Below, one piece after another: positions 9,160-19,095 of a stretch of 64,000 bases of DNA. The first letter of the stretch is position 1, and every line of letters begins with the position of its first letter. The notes under the pieces are model-generated. The model was not told the DNA's origin, ran no database searches, and saw only the letters and a list, made by a program, of their open reading frames with translations. Origin of the DNA: Aeromicrobium phragmitis (GTDB lineage: Bacteria; Actinomycetota; Actinomycetes; Propionibacteriales; Nocardioidaceae); contig NZ_RDBF01000003.1 in NCBI RefSeq assembly GCF_003674095.1, positions 248,001 through 312,000 of the forward strand. Direction: 5' to 3'. Made by a program: the position numbers and the translations under genes.

Positions 9160-10998
9160 ATGTCCGCTGCCACTGCCACGCCCGAACAGCTCGAGATCGT
9201 CAACAACCGCGCCCGCAACGTGGGCGAGATGTTCTTCGACCGCGTCGCGAAGTCCGGTAGCCGAGAAGCGTTCCGATTCCCCGACGCCAACGAGAACTGG
9301 CAGTCCATCACCTGGGCCGAGGCCGGCGAGCATGTCACGAAGCTCGCGGCCGGCCTCATCGCGCTCGGCATCGAGCGCGAGCAGCGTGTCGCGATCGCGT
9401 CCAACACCCGCTACGAGTGGATTCTCGCCGACCTGGCCGTCAACGCGGCCGGCGCGGCCACCACGACGGTGTACCCCACCACGGTGGCCGACGACGTCGA
9501 GTACATCCTGGCCGACTCCGACAGCCGGATCGTGTTCGCCGAGGACGACGAGCAGATCGCCAAGCTCCGCGAGAAGCGGTCCGAGCTGCCCAGCGTCGCC
9601 AAGGTCGTGACGTTCGACGGCCAGACCGACGGTGACTGGGTGATCGGCCTGACCGAGCTCGAGGCGATCGGCGAGAAGCACCTCCAGGACCACCCGACGA
9701 TCGTCCAGGACCGGGTGGCAGCCACACAGCCCGACGACCTCGCCACCCTCATCTACACCTCCGGCACCACGGGCCGCCCCAAGGGCGTCCGGCTGAGCCA
9801 CGACGGTTGGACGTACGAGGGCGCGGCGGTCGCGGCCGGCGGATTCCTCTCCGTCGACGACTTGGAGTTCCGCTGGCTGCCGATGGCGCACTCGTTCGGC
9901 AAGGTGCTCCTCACCACCCAGCTCCAGGTCGGATTCCCGGCCGCGATCGACGGCCGCGTCCCCAAGATCGTCGAGAACCTCGCGGTCGTGCAGCCGACCT
10001 TCATGGGTGCCGCTCCGCGTATCTTCGAGAAGGCCTACGGCCGCATCGTCGGCATGATGGAGGAGGAGGGCGGCGTCAAGCTCAAGCTCTTCCGATGGGC
10101 CGAGAAGGTGGGCCTGCAGCACTCCCGCCTCGAGCGCGCCGGCAAGACGATCCCTGCTCCGCTCAAGATCCAGTACGCGATCGCCGACAAGCTCGTGTTC
10201 ACCAAGATCCGCGCGCGATTCGGCGGGCGGGTCCGATTCTTCATCTCCGGCGCCGCGGCCCTGTCGAGTGACATCGCCGAGTGGTTCCACGCCGCCGGAG
10301 TGCTGGTGCTCGAGGGGTACGGCCTGACCGAGACCTCGGCCGGCTCATTCGTCAACCACCCCGACGATTTCAAGATCGGCACGGTGGGCCTGCCGATGCC
10401 CGGCACGGAGGTCAAGATCGCCGAGGACGGCGAGGTCCTCATCAAGGGGCCCGGCGTCATGCGCGGCTACCACAACCTCGAGGCCGAGTCGGCGTCCTCG
10501 CTCACCGAGGACGGGTGGCTCGCCACCGGTGACATCGGCCACCTCGACGCTGACGGCTTCCTGACCATCACCGACCGCAAGAAGGACCTGTTCAAGACCT
10601 CGGGCGGCAAGTACGTCGCGCCGTCGCACATCGAGGGCATGTTCAAGGCGGTCTGCCCGCTGGCCAGCCAGATGGTCGTGCACGGCAGTGAGCGCAACTT
10701 CTGCTCCGCGCTCATCACGCTGGACCCCGACGCCGTGGAGGGCTGGGCGCAGCAGCACGGCATGACCGGCAAGCCGTACGCGGAGGTCGTCTCCTCGCCG
10801 CAGATGCAGCAGGAGATGGAGGGCTATATCGCCGAGCTCAACACCAAGTTGAACCGCTGGGAGACGATCAAGAAGTGGGCGATCCTCGACCACGATCTGT
10901 CGGTCGAGTCGGGCGAGATCACGCCGAGCCTGAAGGTCAAGCGGCGCGTCGTGGAGGAGAACTACAAGGACATCCTCGACGGTTTCTACACCGCCTGA
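9160..10998 (+). CDS. Long-chain fatty-acid-CoA ligase (AMP-dependent synthetase, FadD15 type)
   Basis: Activates long-chain fatty acids to acyl-CoA via an acyl-adenylate. The 612-residue protein has the adenylate-forming P-loop YTSGTTGRPKG at about 199-209, the GYGLTETS motif, and the A8 region DRKKDLFKTSGGKYVAPSHIE with the catalytic Lys near the C-terminus. The form without a carrier domain resembles mycobacterial FadD15 and plant-type LACS. The start is ATG with GAAGGAG upstream. It is followed by hemW, which has its own promoter. Chain-length preference cannot be read from sequence. Confidence 0.92.
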   Translation: MSAATATPEQLEIVNNRARNVGEMFFDRVAKSGSREAFRFPDANENWQSITWAEAGEHVTKLAAGLIALGIEREQRVAIASNTRYEWILADLAVNAAGAATTTVYPTTVADDVEYILADSDSRIVFAEDDEQIAKLREKRSELPSVAKVVTFDGQTDGDWVIGLTELEAIGEKHLQDHPTIVQDRVAATQPDDLATLIYTSGTTGRPKGVRLSHDGWTYEGAAVAAGGFLSVDDLEFRWLPMAHSFGKVLLTTQLQVGFPAAIDGRVPKIVENLAVVQPTFMGAAPRIFEKAYGRIVGMMEEEGGVKLKLFRWAEKVGLQHSRLERAGKTIPAPLKIQYAIADKLVFTKIRARFGGRVRFFISGAAALSSDIAEWFHAAGVLVLEGYGLTETSAGSFVNHPDDFKIGTVGLPMPGTEVKIAEDGEVLIKGPGVMRGYHNLEAESASSLTEDGWLATGDIGHLDADGFLTITDRKKDLFKTSGGKYVAPSHIEGMFKAVCPLASQMVVHGSERNFCSALITLDPDAVEGWAQQHGMTGKPYAEVVSSPQMQQEMEGYIAELNTKLNRWETIKKWAILDHDLSVESGEITPSLKVKRRVVEENYKDILDGFYTA

Positions 10999-11017
10999 GG
11001 GTCTTGCTGCCGGCCGC

Positions 11018-11023
11018 TAGGCT
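11018..11023 (+). promoter_or_regulatory. -10 box TAGGCT, likely leaderless hemW promoter
   Basis: TAGGCT ends 7 nt before the GTG at 11031, supporting that start for hemW. Confidence 0.5.
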
Positions 11024-11030
11024 GGCTCGC

Positions 11031-12176
11031 GTGACCGCCGAAGGAGCGACCGCCAGGGAGTGGGGTCGCTCCTTCGGCCTTTATCTCCACGTGCCGTTCT
11101 GCGACGTGCGATGCGGATACTGCGACTTCAACACCTACACGTCCGACGAACTGGGCGAGGGCGCGACGCGGGCGCAGTACGCAGACTCGGCGCTCGCCGA
11201 GATCGCCCTCGCACATGAAGCGGTGGGGGAACGGCGGATCGACACGGTCTTCGTCGGCGGAGGGACGCCCACACAGCTGGCTTCGTCCGAGCTCGTCCGC
11301 ATGCTGCGCGGCATGGAGAACGCCTTCGGCTTCGCGCCCGGCGTGGAGGTGACGACGGAGGCCAATCCCGACAGCGTCACCCCCGCCTCGCTGGCCGAGC
11401 TGCGAGAAGGCGGTTTCACCCGGATCTCGTTCGGCATGCAGTCGGCCGTGCCCCACGTGTTGGCGATGCTCGACCGGACCCACGACCCGGCGAGGGTGCC
11501 GCAGGCGGTGCACTGGGCGCGCGAGGCCGGCTTCGAGCAGGTCAGCGTCGACCTCATCTACGGCACCCCCACCGAGAGCGTGGACGACTGGCGCCGCACG
11601 GTCGAGGACGCACTGGCGATGGAGCCCGACCACATCAGCGCCTACGCGCTCATCGTCGAGCAGGGCACGGCGTTCGCTCGCAAGGTCCGTCGCGGTCAGG
11701 TCACGATGCCCGACGACGACGAGACCGCCGACAAGTACGTCCTCGCCGACGAGCTGTTCTCCCAGGCCGGGCTCCAGTGGTACGAGCTGTCGAACTGGGC
11801 TCGTGACGACGCCGGGCGCTGTCGGCACAACCTCGGGTACTGGTACAGCGGCGACTGGTGGGGGATCGGGCCGGGCGCTCACTCCCACGTGGCCGGCGAG
11901 CGCTGGTGGAACGTCAAACATCCCGCGGCCTACGCCCAGCGGACGGCGAACGGCGTGTCGCCGCGCATGGAGGGCGAGCGGCTCGATGCCGCGTCACGTC
12001 GGCTCGAGGACGTCATGCTGCGCATCCGCTTGCGCGAGGGCATCGAGCGAAGCGCACTGGCGGGCGATCCGGAACCGCTGATCGCCCAGGGCCTGCTCGA
12101 ACCGCGCGGCGACCGCGTCGTACTCACCCTCGACGGCCGGCTTCTCGCCGATCACGTCGTCCGTGAACTGACGTAG
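11031..12176 (+). CDS. hemW: HemW, radical-SAM heme chaperone (HemN-like)
   Basis: HemW proteins are radical-SAM heme-trafficking proteins often mis-named coproporphyrinogen III oxidase. The [4Fe-4S] motif is seen as HVPFCDVRCGYCDFNTY (CxxxCxxC). The glycine-rich SAM site FVGGGTPT follows, then the typical HemW stretch GIGPGAHSHV and a C-terminal winged-helix region (REGIERSAL). Length is 381 residues from GTG 11031. The motif has no extra N-terminal HemN residues, which favours HemW over HemN. It converges on the DUF3097 gene with 7 nt between them. Confidence 0.9.
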   Translation: MTAEGATAREWGRSFGLYLHVPFCDVRCGYCDFNTYTSDELGEGATRAQYADSALAEIALAHEAVGERRIDTVFVGGGTPTQLASSELVRMLRGMENAFGFAPGVEVTTEANPDSVTPASLAELREGGFTRISFGMQSAVPHVLAMLDRTHDPARVPQAVHWAREAGFEQVSVDLIYGTPTESVDDWRRTVEDALAMEPDHISAYALIVEQGTAFARKVRRGQVTMPDDDETADKYVLADELFSQAGLQWYELSNWARDDAGRCRHNLGYWYSGDWWGIGPGAHSHVAGERWWNVKHPAAYAQRTANGVSPRMEGERLDAASRRLEDVMLRIRLREGIERSALAGDPEPLIAQGLLEPRGDRVVLTLDGRLLADHVVRELT

Positions 12177-12183
12177 CGCCCGG

Positions 12184-13020
12184 TCACCCCACGGTGGCGA
12201 AGTCGATGAGTTCCTCGACCCGGCCGAGGAAGGCGGGCTCGAGGTCCGTGTAGGTCCGCACCCGCGACAGGATGTGCTTCCACGCGCGGGCGATGTCGGC
12301 CTGCTCCGCGTGCGGCCAGCCGAACGCGGAGCAGATGCCCCGTTTCCAGTCGGTCCCGCGCGGGACGGTCGGCCACTGCTGCACACCGAGTCGCTCGGGC
12401 TTGACCGCCTGCCACACGTCGACGTACGGATGGCCGACGACCAGGACGTGCGGATGAGCGCTGAACTGCTCGGCGATGCGCGACTCCTTGGAACCGGGAA
12501 CGAGGTGGTCGACGAGGACACCGAGGCGCCGCTCGGCGGTGGGCGCGAAGTCCGCCACGATGGCGGCGAGGTCGTCGATGCCGCCCAGGTATTCCACGGC
12601 GACGCCCTCGGCGCGGAGGTCGTCGCCCCACACCTTCTCGACGAGCTCGGCGTCGTGCCGCCCCTCGACGTAGATCCGGCTCGGCAACGCGACCTTGGCG
12701 CGGGAATCCGCCACGACGCGGGAGCCCGACGCGGTGCGGGTGGATGCCGCGGGAACGGCGCGGGCGGGTGCGACGAGAACGACCGGCTTGCCCTCCAGGA
12801 GGAAGCCCGGCCCGAGCGGGAACGTCTTGCGGCGCAGGCGGCGGTCCTCCAGTTCGACGACCCCGAGGTCGCGCTCCACCCGGGTGATCTCTCCGACGAA
12901 GCCGGTGGTGGCCTCCTCGACGACGAGACCCGGATCGGCGGCCAGCTCGGTCGAACGGCCGCGGGGAGGACGGCGCCAGTCGCCGGACAGCACGTCCTGG
13001 CCGTAGCGGTCAGAGCCCAT
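12184..13020 (-). CDS. DUF3097 family protein
   Basis: Conserved actinobacterial protein of unknown function (278 residues from ATG 13020: MGSDRYGQDVLSGDWRRP). The N-terminal part looks like a small beta-barrel (GFVGEITRVERDLGVVELEDR). The C-terminal half has Toprim-like features (RIYVEGRHDAELVEKVWG and GVLVDHLVPGSKES). I know this family as DUF3097, commonly found beside hrcA-dnaJ in Actinobacteria. Its start overlaps the end of the upstream minus-strand gene by 11 nt, so the two probably form an operon. A nucleic-acid role is an inference from the Toprim-like pattern only. Confidence 0.85.
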   Translation of the reverse strand: MGSDRYGQDVLSGDWRRPPRGRSTELAADPGLVVEEATTGFVGEITRVERDLGVVELEDRRLRRKTFPLGPGFLLEGKPVVLVAPARAVPAASTRTASGSRVVADSRAKVALPSRIYVEGRHDAELVEKVWGDDLRAEGVAVEYLGGIDDLAAIVADFAPTAERRLGVLVDHLVPGSKESRIAEQFSAHPHVLVVGHPYVDVWQAVKPERLGVQQWPTVPRGTDWKRGICSAFGWPHAEQADIARAWKHILSRVRTYTDLEPAFLGRVEELIDFATVG

Positions 13021-13432
13021 GGACGATCTCCAGGAGTCGCTGGTGGAACCGCTCGACGTCGTCCTTGGAGCCCGCATCGAGCGTGGTGTCGGCGATGAGC
13101 CCGAGGGCGAGGTCGATGGCAGCCGGCCAGCTGGGAGGCACGTCGGCGGGTACGTCGTCGGTGACGAGGGCGCCGAGCGCCACCTGGGTGGTGCCGTCCT
13201 CGGTCACGACCATCGCGAGTTCCCCGCCTTCGGGTCCGTCGCCGAGGAACGCGATCTCCACGAATGCCGTCCCGAGCTGCGTGGCCCAGGCGCCGGCGAG
13301 GGAGCCTCCTCGCGACTCGTGGGCGATCACGGAGCCGTCGGGGGCGGTGACCCGGTAGGGCGTGTACAGCAGGGTCTCGTCCTGCGAGCTCACCGCGATC
13401 GCGCCGTCGTCGCGCACCTCGAGATCGACCAC
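13010..13432 (-). CDS. Conserved hypothetical protein, operon with DUF3097
   Basis: 140 residues, acidic, mostly beta-rich by eye (AIAVSSQDETLLYTPYRVTA; FVEIAFLGDGPEGGELAMVV), with a helical C-terminus. There is no signal peptide, membrane segment or recognised motif. The start is GTG, and the 3' end overlaps the DUF3097 start by 11 nt. It is divergent from hrcA, and the two genes share the 62-nt region with the CIRCE element. Real coding is supported by the overlap and codon bias; function unknown. Confidence 0.7.
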   Translation of the reverse strand: MVDLEVRDDGAIAVSSQDETLLYTPYRVTAPDGSVIAHESRGGSLAGAWATQLGTAFVEIAFLGDGPEGGELAMVVTEDGTTQVALGALVTDDVPADVPPSWPAAIDLALGLIADTTLDAGSKDDVERFHQRLLEIVHGL

Positions 13433-13437
13433 CTCGC

Positions 13438-13443
13438 TAGACT
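13438..13443 (+). promoter_or_regulatory. -10 box TAGACT of the hrcA-dnaJ operon
   Basis: TAGACT overlaps the left arm of the CIRCE inverted repeat by 2 nt, so HrcA binding would block this promoter. The -35 is not clear. Confidence 0.5.
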
Positions 13444-13468
13444 GGCACTTGAAATCCGCGAGTGCCAG
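13442..13468. promoter_or_regulatory. CIRCE operator (HrcA-binding inverted repeat)
   Basis: CTGGCACTT, a 9-nt spacer, then GAGTGCCAG. The arms are complementary at 8 of 9 positions and match the CIRCE layout (9-9-9). It lies 27 nt upstream of hrcA and overlaps the -10 box, so it should mediate HrcA autoregulation and heat induction. Confidence 0.9.
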
Positions 13469-13494
13469 TGCGACACGGGGAGGTGAGCACGATC

Positions 13495-14526
13495 ATGTCC
13501 GAGGAACGTCGGCTCGAGGTGCTGCGCGCCATCGTCGAGGACTACGTCGCCACACAAGAACCCGTCGGATCGCGTGCCCTCGTGGAGCGCCATCACCTGG
13601 GGGTGTCGCCGGCGACGATCCGTAACGACATGGCCACGCTCGAGGACGAGGGGTACATCACCCAGCCGCATACGAGCGCTGGTCGCATTCCGACCGACAA
13701 GGGCTACCGGATGTTCGTCGACCGGCTCGCCACCGTCAAGGCGATGTCGTCGGCCGAACGGCGCGCCATCGAGACGTTCCTCGCCGGTGCCGTCGACGTC
13801 GACGACGTCATCCAGCGCAGCGTCAAGGTGCTCGCTCAGCTCACCAACCAGGTGGCGATCGTGCAGTACCCGTCACTGACCCGGTCCACGGTGCGCCATA
13901 TCGAGCTCGTCGCGCTGGAGTCGGCGCGCGTGCTCCTGGTCGTCATCACCAGCAGCGGACGCGTCGAGCAACGCATCGTCGAACTCGAGGAGACGCCGAA
14001 CGAGGAGCTCGTGGCCGATCTGCGATCGCGGATCATCCGGGCGACGGTGGGCGAGCGGCTGCCGGAGGCCTCGCTCAACCTCGCCGAGATCATCGGCAGC
14101 TTCGCCCCCGGTGACCGGCCCATCGTCACGAGCATCGTCACCACGCTCAGCCAGACGTTCTCCAACGAACGCTCCGACGAGCGCATCGCCGTGGGCGGGA
14201 CGGCCAACCTCGCCCGTTTCGGTACCGATTTCGACACCGCCATCCGCCCCGTGCTGGAGGCGCTGGAGGAGCAGGTCGTCCTGCTGAAGCTGCTCGGCGA
14301 GGCCAGCCGGCCGCGTCCTACCGAGCATCCGCGGGTCCGGATCGGCTCGGAGACCGGGCACGAAGGCTTCGCCGGGACCGCCGTCGTCTCCAGCCCCTAT
14401 GGGTCGGACGCGGAGATCCTGGCGACGCTCGGTACCGTCGGACCCACCCGCATGGACTACCCGGGGACGATCGCCGCCGTCAGTGCGGTCGCCCGTTACG
14501 TCGGCCGGATCCTCGCGGACGGCTGA
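13495..14526 (+). CDS. hrcA: Heat-inducible transcription repressor HrcA
   Basis: Represses class I heat-shock genes by binding CIRCE; its activity depends on GroE. The 343-residue protein starts [20 protein letters not shown] with a winged-helix domain ([37 protein letters not shown]). The GAF-like core and conserved C-terminus ([22 protein letters not shown]) follow. The ATG at 13495 is preceded by GGAGGTGA. An in-frame ATG at 13462 would put the start inside the CIRCE element, so it is rejected. dnaJ begins 9 nt downstream, forming the classic actinobacterial hrcA-dnaJ operon. Confidence 0.97.
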   Translation: MSEERRLEVLRAIVEDYVATQEPVGSRALVERHHLGVSPATIRNDMATLEDEGYITQPHTSAGRIPTDKGYRMFVDRLATVKAMSSAERRAIETFLAGAVDVDDVIQRSVKVLAQLTNQVAIVQYPSLTRSTVRHIELVALESARVLLVVITSSGRVEQRIVELEETPNEELVADLRSRIIRATVGERLPEASLNLAEIIGSFAPGDRPIVTSIVTTLSQTFSNERSDERIAVGGTANLARFGTDFDTAIRPVLEALEEQVVLLKLLGEASRPRPTEHPRVRIGSETGHEGFAGTAVVSSPYGSDAEILATLGTVGPTRMDYPGTIAAVSAVARYVGRILADG

Positions 14527-14535
14527 GGAAGAGAC

Positions 14536-15693
14536 ATGGCACAGGATTACTACGAACTCTTGGGTGTGACGCGTCAGGCGACGCCCGAGGAACTGAAGAA
14601 GGCGTACCGCAAGCTCGCCCGCACGTTGCACCCGGACGTCAACGATGCGCCGGATGCCGCGGAGCGCTTCAAGGAGGTCTCGCAGGCCTACGAGGTGCTC
14701 TCCGACCCGCAGAAGCGCGCGGTCTACGATCGCGGCGGCGATCCGTTCGGCGGCCGCGGCATGGGCGGCGGATTCGGCCAGGGCTTCAGCTTCGACGACA
14801 TCATGGACGCGTTCTTCGGCCAGGGCGCGTCCTCACGCGGTCCCCGCTCCCGGGTGCAACGCGGTTCCGATGCGCTCCTGCGTGTGGCGATCACGCTTGC
14901 CGACGCGGCGTTCGGCGTCACCCGCGAACTCAAGGTCGACACGGCTGTCGTCTGCGACGTGTGCGCGGGCTCGGGCGCTCGCGAGGGCTCTGAGCCGGTC
15001 ACCTGCGGGACGTGCCACGGGCACGGCGAAGTCCAGTCCGTGCAGCGTTCGCTGCTCGGCGACATTCGCACCTCGCGTCCGTGCCCCACGTGCCACGGTT
15101 TCGGCACGGTCATCCCCGATCCGTGCCAGGAGTGCGGCGGGGACGGCCGTGTCCGGGCTCGCCGGAGCATCACGGTCAACATTCCCGCCGGCGTCGACGA
15201 CGGCAACCGCATCCAGCTCGCGGGCGAAGGCGAGGTCGGCCCCGGCGGTGGTCCGGCCGGCGACCTCTACGTCGAGGTCCGCGTGCAGCGGCACGAGATC
15301 TTCACCCGCAAGGGCGATCAGCTGGCCTGCCAGGTCACGGTGCCCATGACGGCGGCCGCGCTCGGGACCCGCGTCGAGATCCCGACGCTGGAGTCCGAGC
15401 GTGCCGACCTGGCCGACTCGTCGCCCGCCACCGTTCCGATCGACGTGCCCGCCGGCACGCAGTCGGGGGAGACGATCATCGTTCGCGGCCAGGGCGTCAC
15501 GCGCCTGCGCGGCAGCGGGCGGGGCGATCTCGTGGTCCAGGTCGTCGTCGAGACGCCCACCGGGTTGGACGAGCGGCAGCGCGAACTGCTCCTCGACCTC
15601 GCCCGGCTCCGTGACGAGGAACGTCCCGAGACCGTCGTGAGCCACGCCCACCGAGGCGGCGTCTTCGGGCGCATCCGCGACGCCTTCAAGTGA
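14536..15693 (+). CDS. dnaJ: Molecular chaperone DnaJ (hrcA-linked DnaJ2 type)
   Basis: Hsp40 co-chaperone that delivers substrates to DnaK and stimulates its ATPase. The 385 residues comprise a J domain with HPD ([14 protein letters not shown]), a Gly/Phe-rich linker ([18 protein letters not shown]), and four CxxCxGxG-type zinc repeats ([32 protein letters not shown]). The C-terminal substrate-binding domain follows. It is co-transcribed with hrcA and therefore under CIRCE control. In actinobacteria a second dnaJ usually lies with dnaK-grpE elsewhere. Confidence 0.96.
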   Translation: MAQDYYELLGVTRQATPEELKKAYRKLARTLHPDVNDAPDAAERFKEVSQAYEVLSDPQKRAVYDRGGDPFGGRGMGGGFGQGFSFDDIMDAFFGQGASSRGPRSRVQRGSDALLRVAITLADAAFGVTRELKVDTAVVCDVCAGSGAREGSEPVTCGTCHGHGEVQSVQRSLLGDIRTSRPCPTCHGFGTVIPDPCQECGGDGRVRARRSITVNIPAGVDDGNRIQLAGEGEVGPGGGPAGDLYVEVRVQRHEIFTRKGDQLACQVTVPMTAAALGTRVEIPTLESERADLADSSPATVPIDVPAGTQSGETIIVRGQGVTRLRGSGRGDLVVQVVVETPTGLDERQRELLLDLARLRDEERPETVVSHAHRGGVFGRIRDAFK

Positions 15694-15714
15694 CGTCGCG
15701 CGGCCCTCACCCGT

Positions 15715-15766
15715 CCTTGCGTCATACCTTTCGAGGTCGGCAGCCCACAGAACGTATGACGCAAGG
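15715..15766. repeat. Long intergenic palindrome (13-bp perfect arms)
   Basis: Arms 15715-15727 (CCTTGCGTCATAC) and 15754-15766 are perfect reverse complements around a 26-nt loop. It lies between dnaJ and the HIT gene and could end the hrcA-dnaJ transcript. Its layout resembles the palindromes at 30201, 31334 and 33413, although the arm sequence differs. Confidence 0.75.
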
Positions 15767-15790
15767 AGGCGAGGGATCTGCCGGCGTTCG

Positions 15791-15796
15791 TACACT
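15791..15796 (+). promoter_or_regulatory. -10 box TACACT, likely leaderless HIT-gene promoter
   Basis: TACACT ends 6 nt before the ATG at 15803. Confidence 0.5.
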
Positions 15797-15802
15797 GACG
15801 CC

Positions 15803-16147
15803 ATGGCCTCAGACTGCGTGTTCTGCAAGATCGCCGCGGGAGAGATCCCGGCCGAGATCGTTGCCGAGTCCGACCAGACCGTCGCCTTCCGCGACATCAA
15901 CCCCAAGGCGCCGGTGCACGTGCTGGTGATTCCCCGCGAACACCAGCCCGACATCGCGAGCCTCGCCGCAGCGTCACCGGCCGTCGCAGCCGAGGTGCTC
16001 GAACAGACCCGGGTCGTCGCGCGGCAGGAGAGCTACGAGGACTACAACATCGTGTTCAACACCGGTGCGGAGGCCGGCCAGACCGTCTTCCACGCGCACG
16101 CTCACGTGCTCGCCGGCGTCGACGTCTCGAAGCTCTTCCTGGCCTGA
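15803..16147 (+). CDS. HIT family nucleotide-binding hydrolase (HINT-like)
   Basis: Histidine-triad hydrolase, usually active on nucleoside phosphoramidates or related adenylates. The 114-residue protein starts MASDCVFCKIAAGEIPAEIV, the HINT N-terminus. It carries the histidine triad in the form HAHAHVLAG after GQTVFH. Length is typical of Hint1-type proteins. It stands between the heat-shock operon and phoH, a conserved actinobacterial neighbourhood. The natural substrate is unknown. Confidence 0.93.
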   Translation: MASDCVFCKIAAGEIPAEIVAESDQTVAFRDINPKAPVHVLVIPREHQPDIASLAAASPAVAAEVLEQTRVVARQESYEDYNIVFNTGAEAGQTVFHAHAHVLAGVDVSKLFLA

Positions 16148-16299
16148 GCTCGCCGCTCTCGCCGGCGAGCGGTGCGGCGGCAACGGGCAACGTGTCCGCG
16201 CGCCTGATGCGTTGTCCACGCACCCCGCACGGGTCCGTGAGGTGGAACCCCACCGCCCGAGGTATGGCGCGAATGGCGACGCGCGAGTGCGCGGGCACG

Positions 16300-16305
16300 T
16301 AGACT
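16300..16305 (+). promoter_or_regulatory. -10 box TAGACT, phoH operon promoter
   Basis: TAGACT ends 9 nt before the phoH ATG, so the leader would be very short or absent. Confidence 0.45.
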
Positions 16306-16314
16306 GGAGACCGT

Positions 16315-17300
<986 letters not shown>

Positions 17301-17304
<4 letters not shown>

Positions 17305-17336
17305 GCGAGCCTGAGCGACGCGGGGCGCCGGCATGA
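17301..17336 (+). other. Possible 11-codon coupling ORF between phoH and ybeY
   Basis: ATG at 17301 overlaps the phoH stop (ATGA). The ORF reads [11 protein letters not shown], and its own TGA overlaps the ybeY ATG, again as ATGA. Both junctions have the termination-reinitiation form, so this mini-ORF could carry ribosomes from phoH into ybeY across the 28-nt gap. It may equally be chance; no homology argument is possible at this length. Confidence 0.3.
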
Positions 17337-17815
17337 GTGTCGATGTCCTCAACGAGTCCGGGATCGAGGTCGACGTCGCCACGCTGACCCGGCTCTGCCG
17401 TTTCGTGCTGCGCCGCATGCGGCTGCATCCCCAGACGGAGATGACGATGCGGCTCGTCGAGCCGGCCACCATCGCGACGCTGAACGAGCAGTGGATGGGC
17501 AAGCAGGGGCCGACGGACGTGCTCTCCTTCCCCATGGACGAGCTCAGCCCCGGCCGCGCCGAGCCGGACGAAGACGACGATGCGGGCTACCTCGGCGACA
17601 TCGCGCTGTGCCCGCAGGTCGCCGAGCAGCAGGCGCCTGCCGCGGGTCACGACCGCGACGACGAGATCGCGCTGCTGACCGTGCACGGGATGCTGCACCT
17701 CATGGGGTACGACCACGCCACCCCGGAGGAGCACGCCGAGATGTTCGGCATCCAGGGCCGTCTCCTGGTCGAGTGGCACGAGACGGCCGCGGGAAAGGAC
17801 CCTGACGCGCCGTGA
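17333..17815 (+). CDS. ybeY: Endoribonuclease YbeY (rRNA maturation factor)
   Basis: Zinc-dependent single-strand endoribonuclease for 16S rRNA 3' maturation and ribosome quality control. The 160 residues contain the metal site [20 protein letters not shown] (H3xH5xH pattern) and the upstream conserved segment [12 protein letters not shown]. It belongs to the phoH-ybeY-CBS protein-era cluster, a very conserved order. The stop overlaps the next gene's GTG start (GTGA). Confidence 0.96.
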   Translation: MSVDVLNESGIEVDVATLTRLCRFVLRRMRLHPQTEMTMRLVEPATIATLNEQWMGKQGPTDVLSFPMDELSPGRAEPDEDDDAGYLGDIALCPQVAEQQAPAAGHDRDDEIALLTVHGMLHLMGYDHATPEEHAEMFGIQGRLLVEWHETAAGKDPDAP

Positions 17816-19095
17816 CCGTGACGCCGTTGGTGCTCGCCGTGGTCCTGGCCGTGGTGGCCGGCGTCCTGGTGAGCATCGATGCGGCCATCTCGTCGTTCTC
17901 TCGCGCCCGCGCGGAGGAGCTCGCGGAGTCGGGCAGTGCCGGAGCCAAACGGCTGGGCACGATCCTGGAGGATCCGGCCCCGTACCTCAACACCGTCCTG
18001 CTGCTGCGCATCCTCGCCGAGACGGCGAGCATCGTGCTGGTCGCCGCCGTCATCGCCGACCAGGTGGAGGGACTGTGGAGCAACGTCCTCATCGCGGTCG
18101 CGATCATGGCGGTGGTGAGCTTCGTGGCGATCGGCGTGGGTCCCCGGACGGTCGGCAAGCAGCACGCCGAACGCATCGCGATCGCCTCCGCCTGGCCCGT
18201 CATCGTGCTCACGGCGCTGCTCGGACCGTTGCCCAAATTCCTCATCCTCGTCGGTAATGCGTTGACGCCGGGTAAGGGATTCAGCGAGGGTCCGTTCGCC
18301 TCCGAGGTCGAGGTCCGCGAACTCGTGGACCTCGCTGCCGCCTCGGCGGTGATCGAGAGCGACGAGTCGCGCATGATCCAGTCCGTCTTCGAACTGGGCG
18401 ACACCATCGTGCGCGAGGTCATGGTGCCGCGGACCGACCTCGTCTTCATCGAGCAGCACAAGACCCTGCGCCAGGCGATGAGCCTCGCGCTGCGCAGCGG
18501 CTACTCGCGGATACCGGTCGTGGGGGAGAACCTCGACGACGTCGTGGGCATGGCCTACCTCAAGGACATCACCAAGCGCGTCTTCGACAATCACGTCGCC
18601 GAGACCACCGAGAAGGTCGACTCGATCAGCCGGCCCTGCATGTTCGTGCCGGACACGAAGAAGGTCGACGACCTGTTGCGGGAGATGCAGGCCGAGCGCA
18701 CGCACGTGGCGATCGTGGTCGACGAGTTCGGCGGCACCGCCGGCATGGTGACGATCGAGGACATCCTGGAGGAGATCGTCGGCGAGATCACCGACGAGTA
18801 CGACACCGAGCCGGATGAGCGGGAGCGGCTCTCGGACGGCTCCTGGCGGGTCAGCGCCCGGTTCGAGGTCGACGACCTCGAGGAACTGTTCGGCACGCCG
18901 GTCGAGGACGACGACGTCGACTCCGTCGGCGGTCTGATGGCCAAGTATCTGGGCAAGGTGCCGATTCCGGGCAGCGTGGTGGAGATCGACGGCCTGCGGT
19001 TCGAGGCACAGGCGCCCGCCGGACGGCGTAACCGCATCGGCCGGGTACTCGTCAGTCGTGCCGACTCGGTGGACGGCGAGTCTCCCGAGCGGTGA
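17812..19095 (+). CDS. CNNM/HlyC-CorC family membrane protein with CBS domains
   Basis: Integral membrane protein of the hemolysin-related CNNM/CorC family, implicated in Mg/Co transport. It has an N-terminal CNNM domain with about four hydrophobic helices (residues 1-145), then two CBS domains (including VMVPRTDLVFIEQ and THVAIVVDEFGGTAGMVTIE), and a C-terminal CorC_HlyC domain. GTG 17812 is coupled to ybeY by a 4-nt overlap. Length is 427 residues. The 3' end overlaps the convergent nitrilase-family gene by 44 nt. Hemolysin activity should not be assumed. Confidence 0.93.
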   Translation: MTVTPLVLAVVLAVVAGVLVSIDAAISSFSRARAEELAESGSAGAKRLGTILEDPAPYLNTVLLLRILAETASIVLVAAVIADQVEGLWSNVLIAVAIMAVVSFVAIGVGPRTVGKQHAERIAIASAWPVIVLTALLGPLPKFLILVGNALTPGKGFSEGPFASEVEVRELVDLAAASAVIESDESRMIQSVFELGDTIVREVMVPRTDLVFIEQHKTLRQAMSLALRSGYSRIPVVGENLDDVVGMAYLKDITKRVFDNHVAETTEKVDSISRPCMFVPDTKKVDDLLREMQAERTHVAIVVDEFGGTAGMVTIEDILEEIVGEITDEYDTEPDERERLSDGSWRVSARFEVDDLEELFGTPVEDDDVDSVGGLMAKYLGKVPIPGSVVEIDGLRFEAQAPAGRRNRIGRVLVSRADSVDGESPER

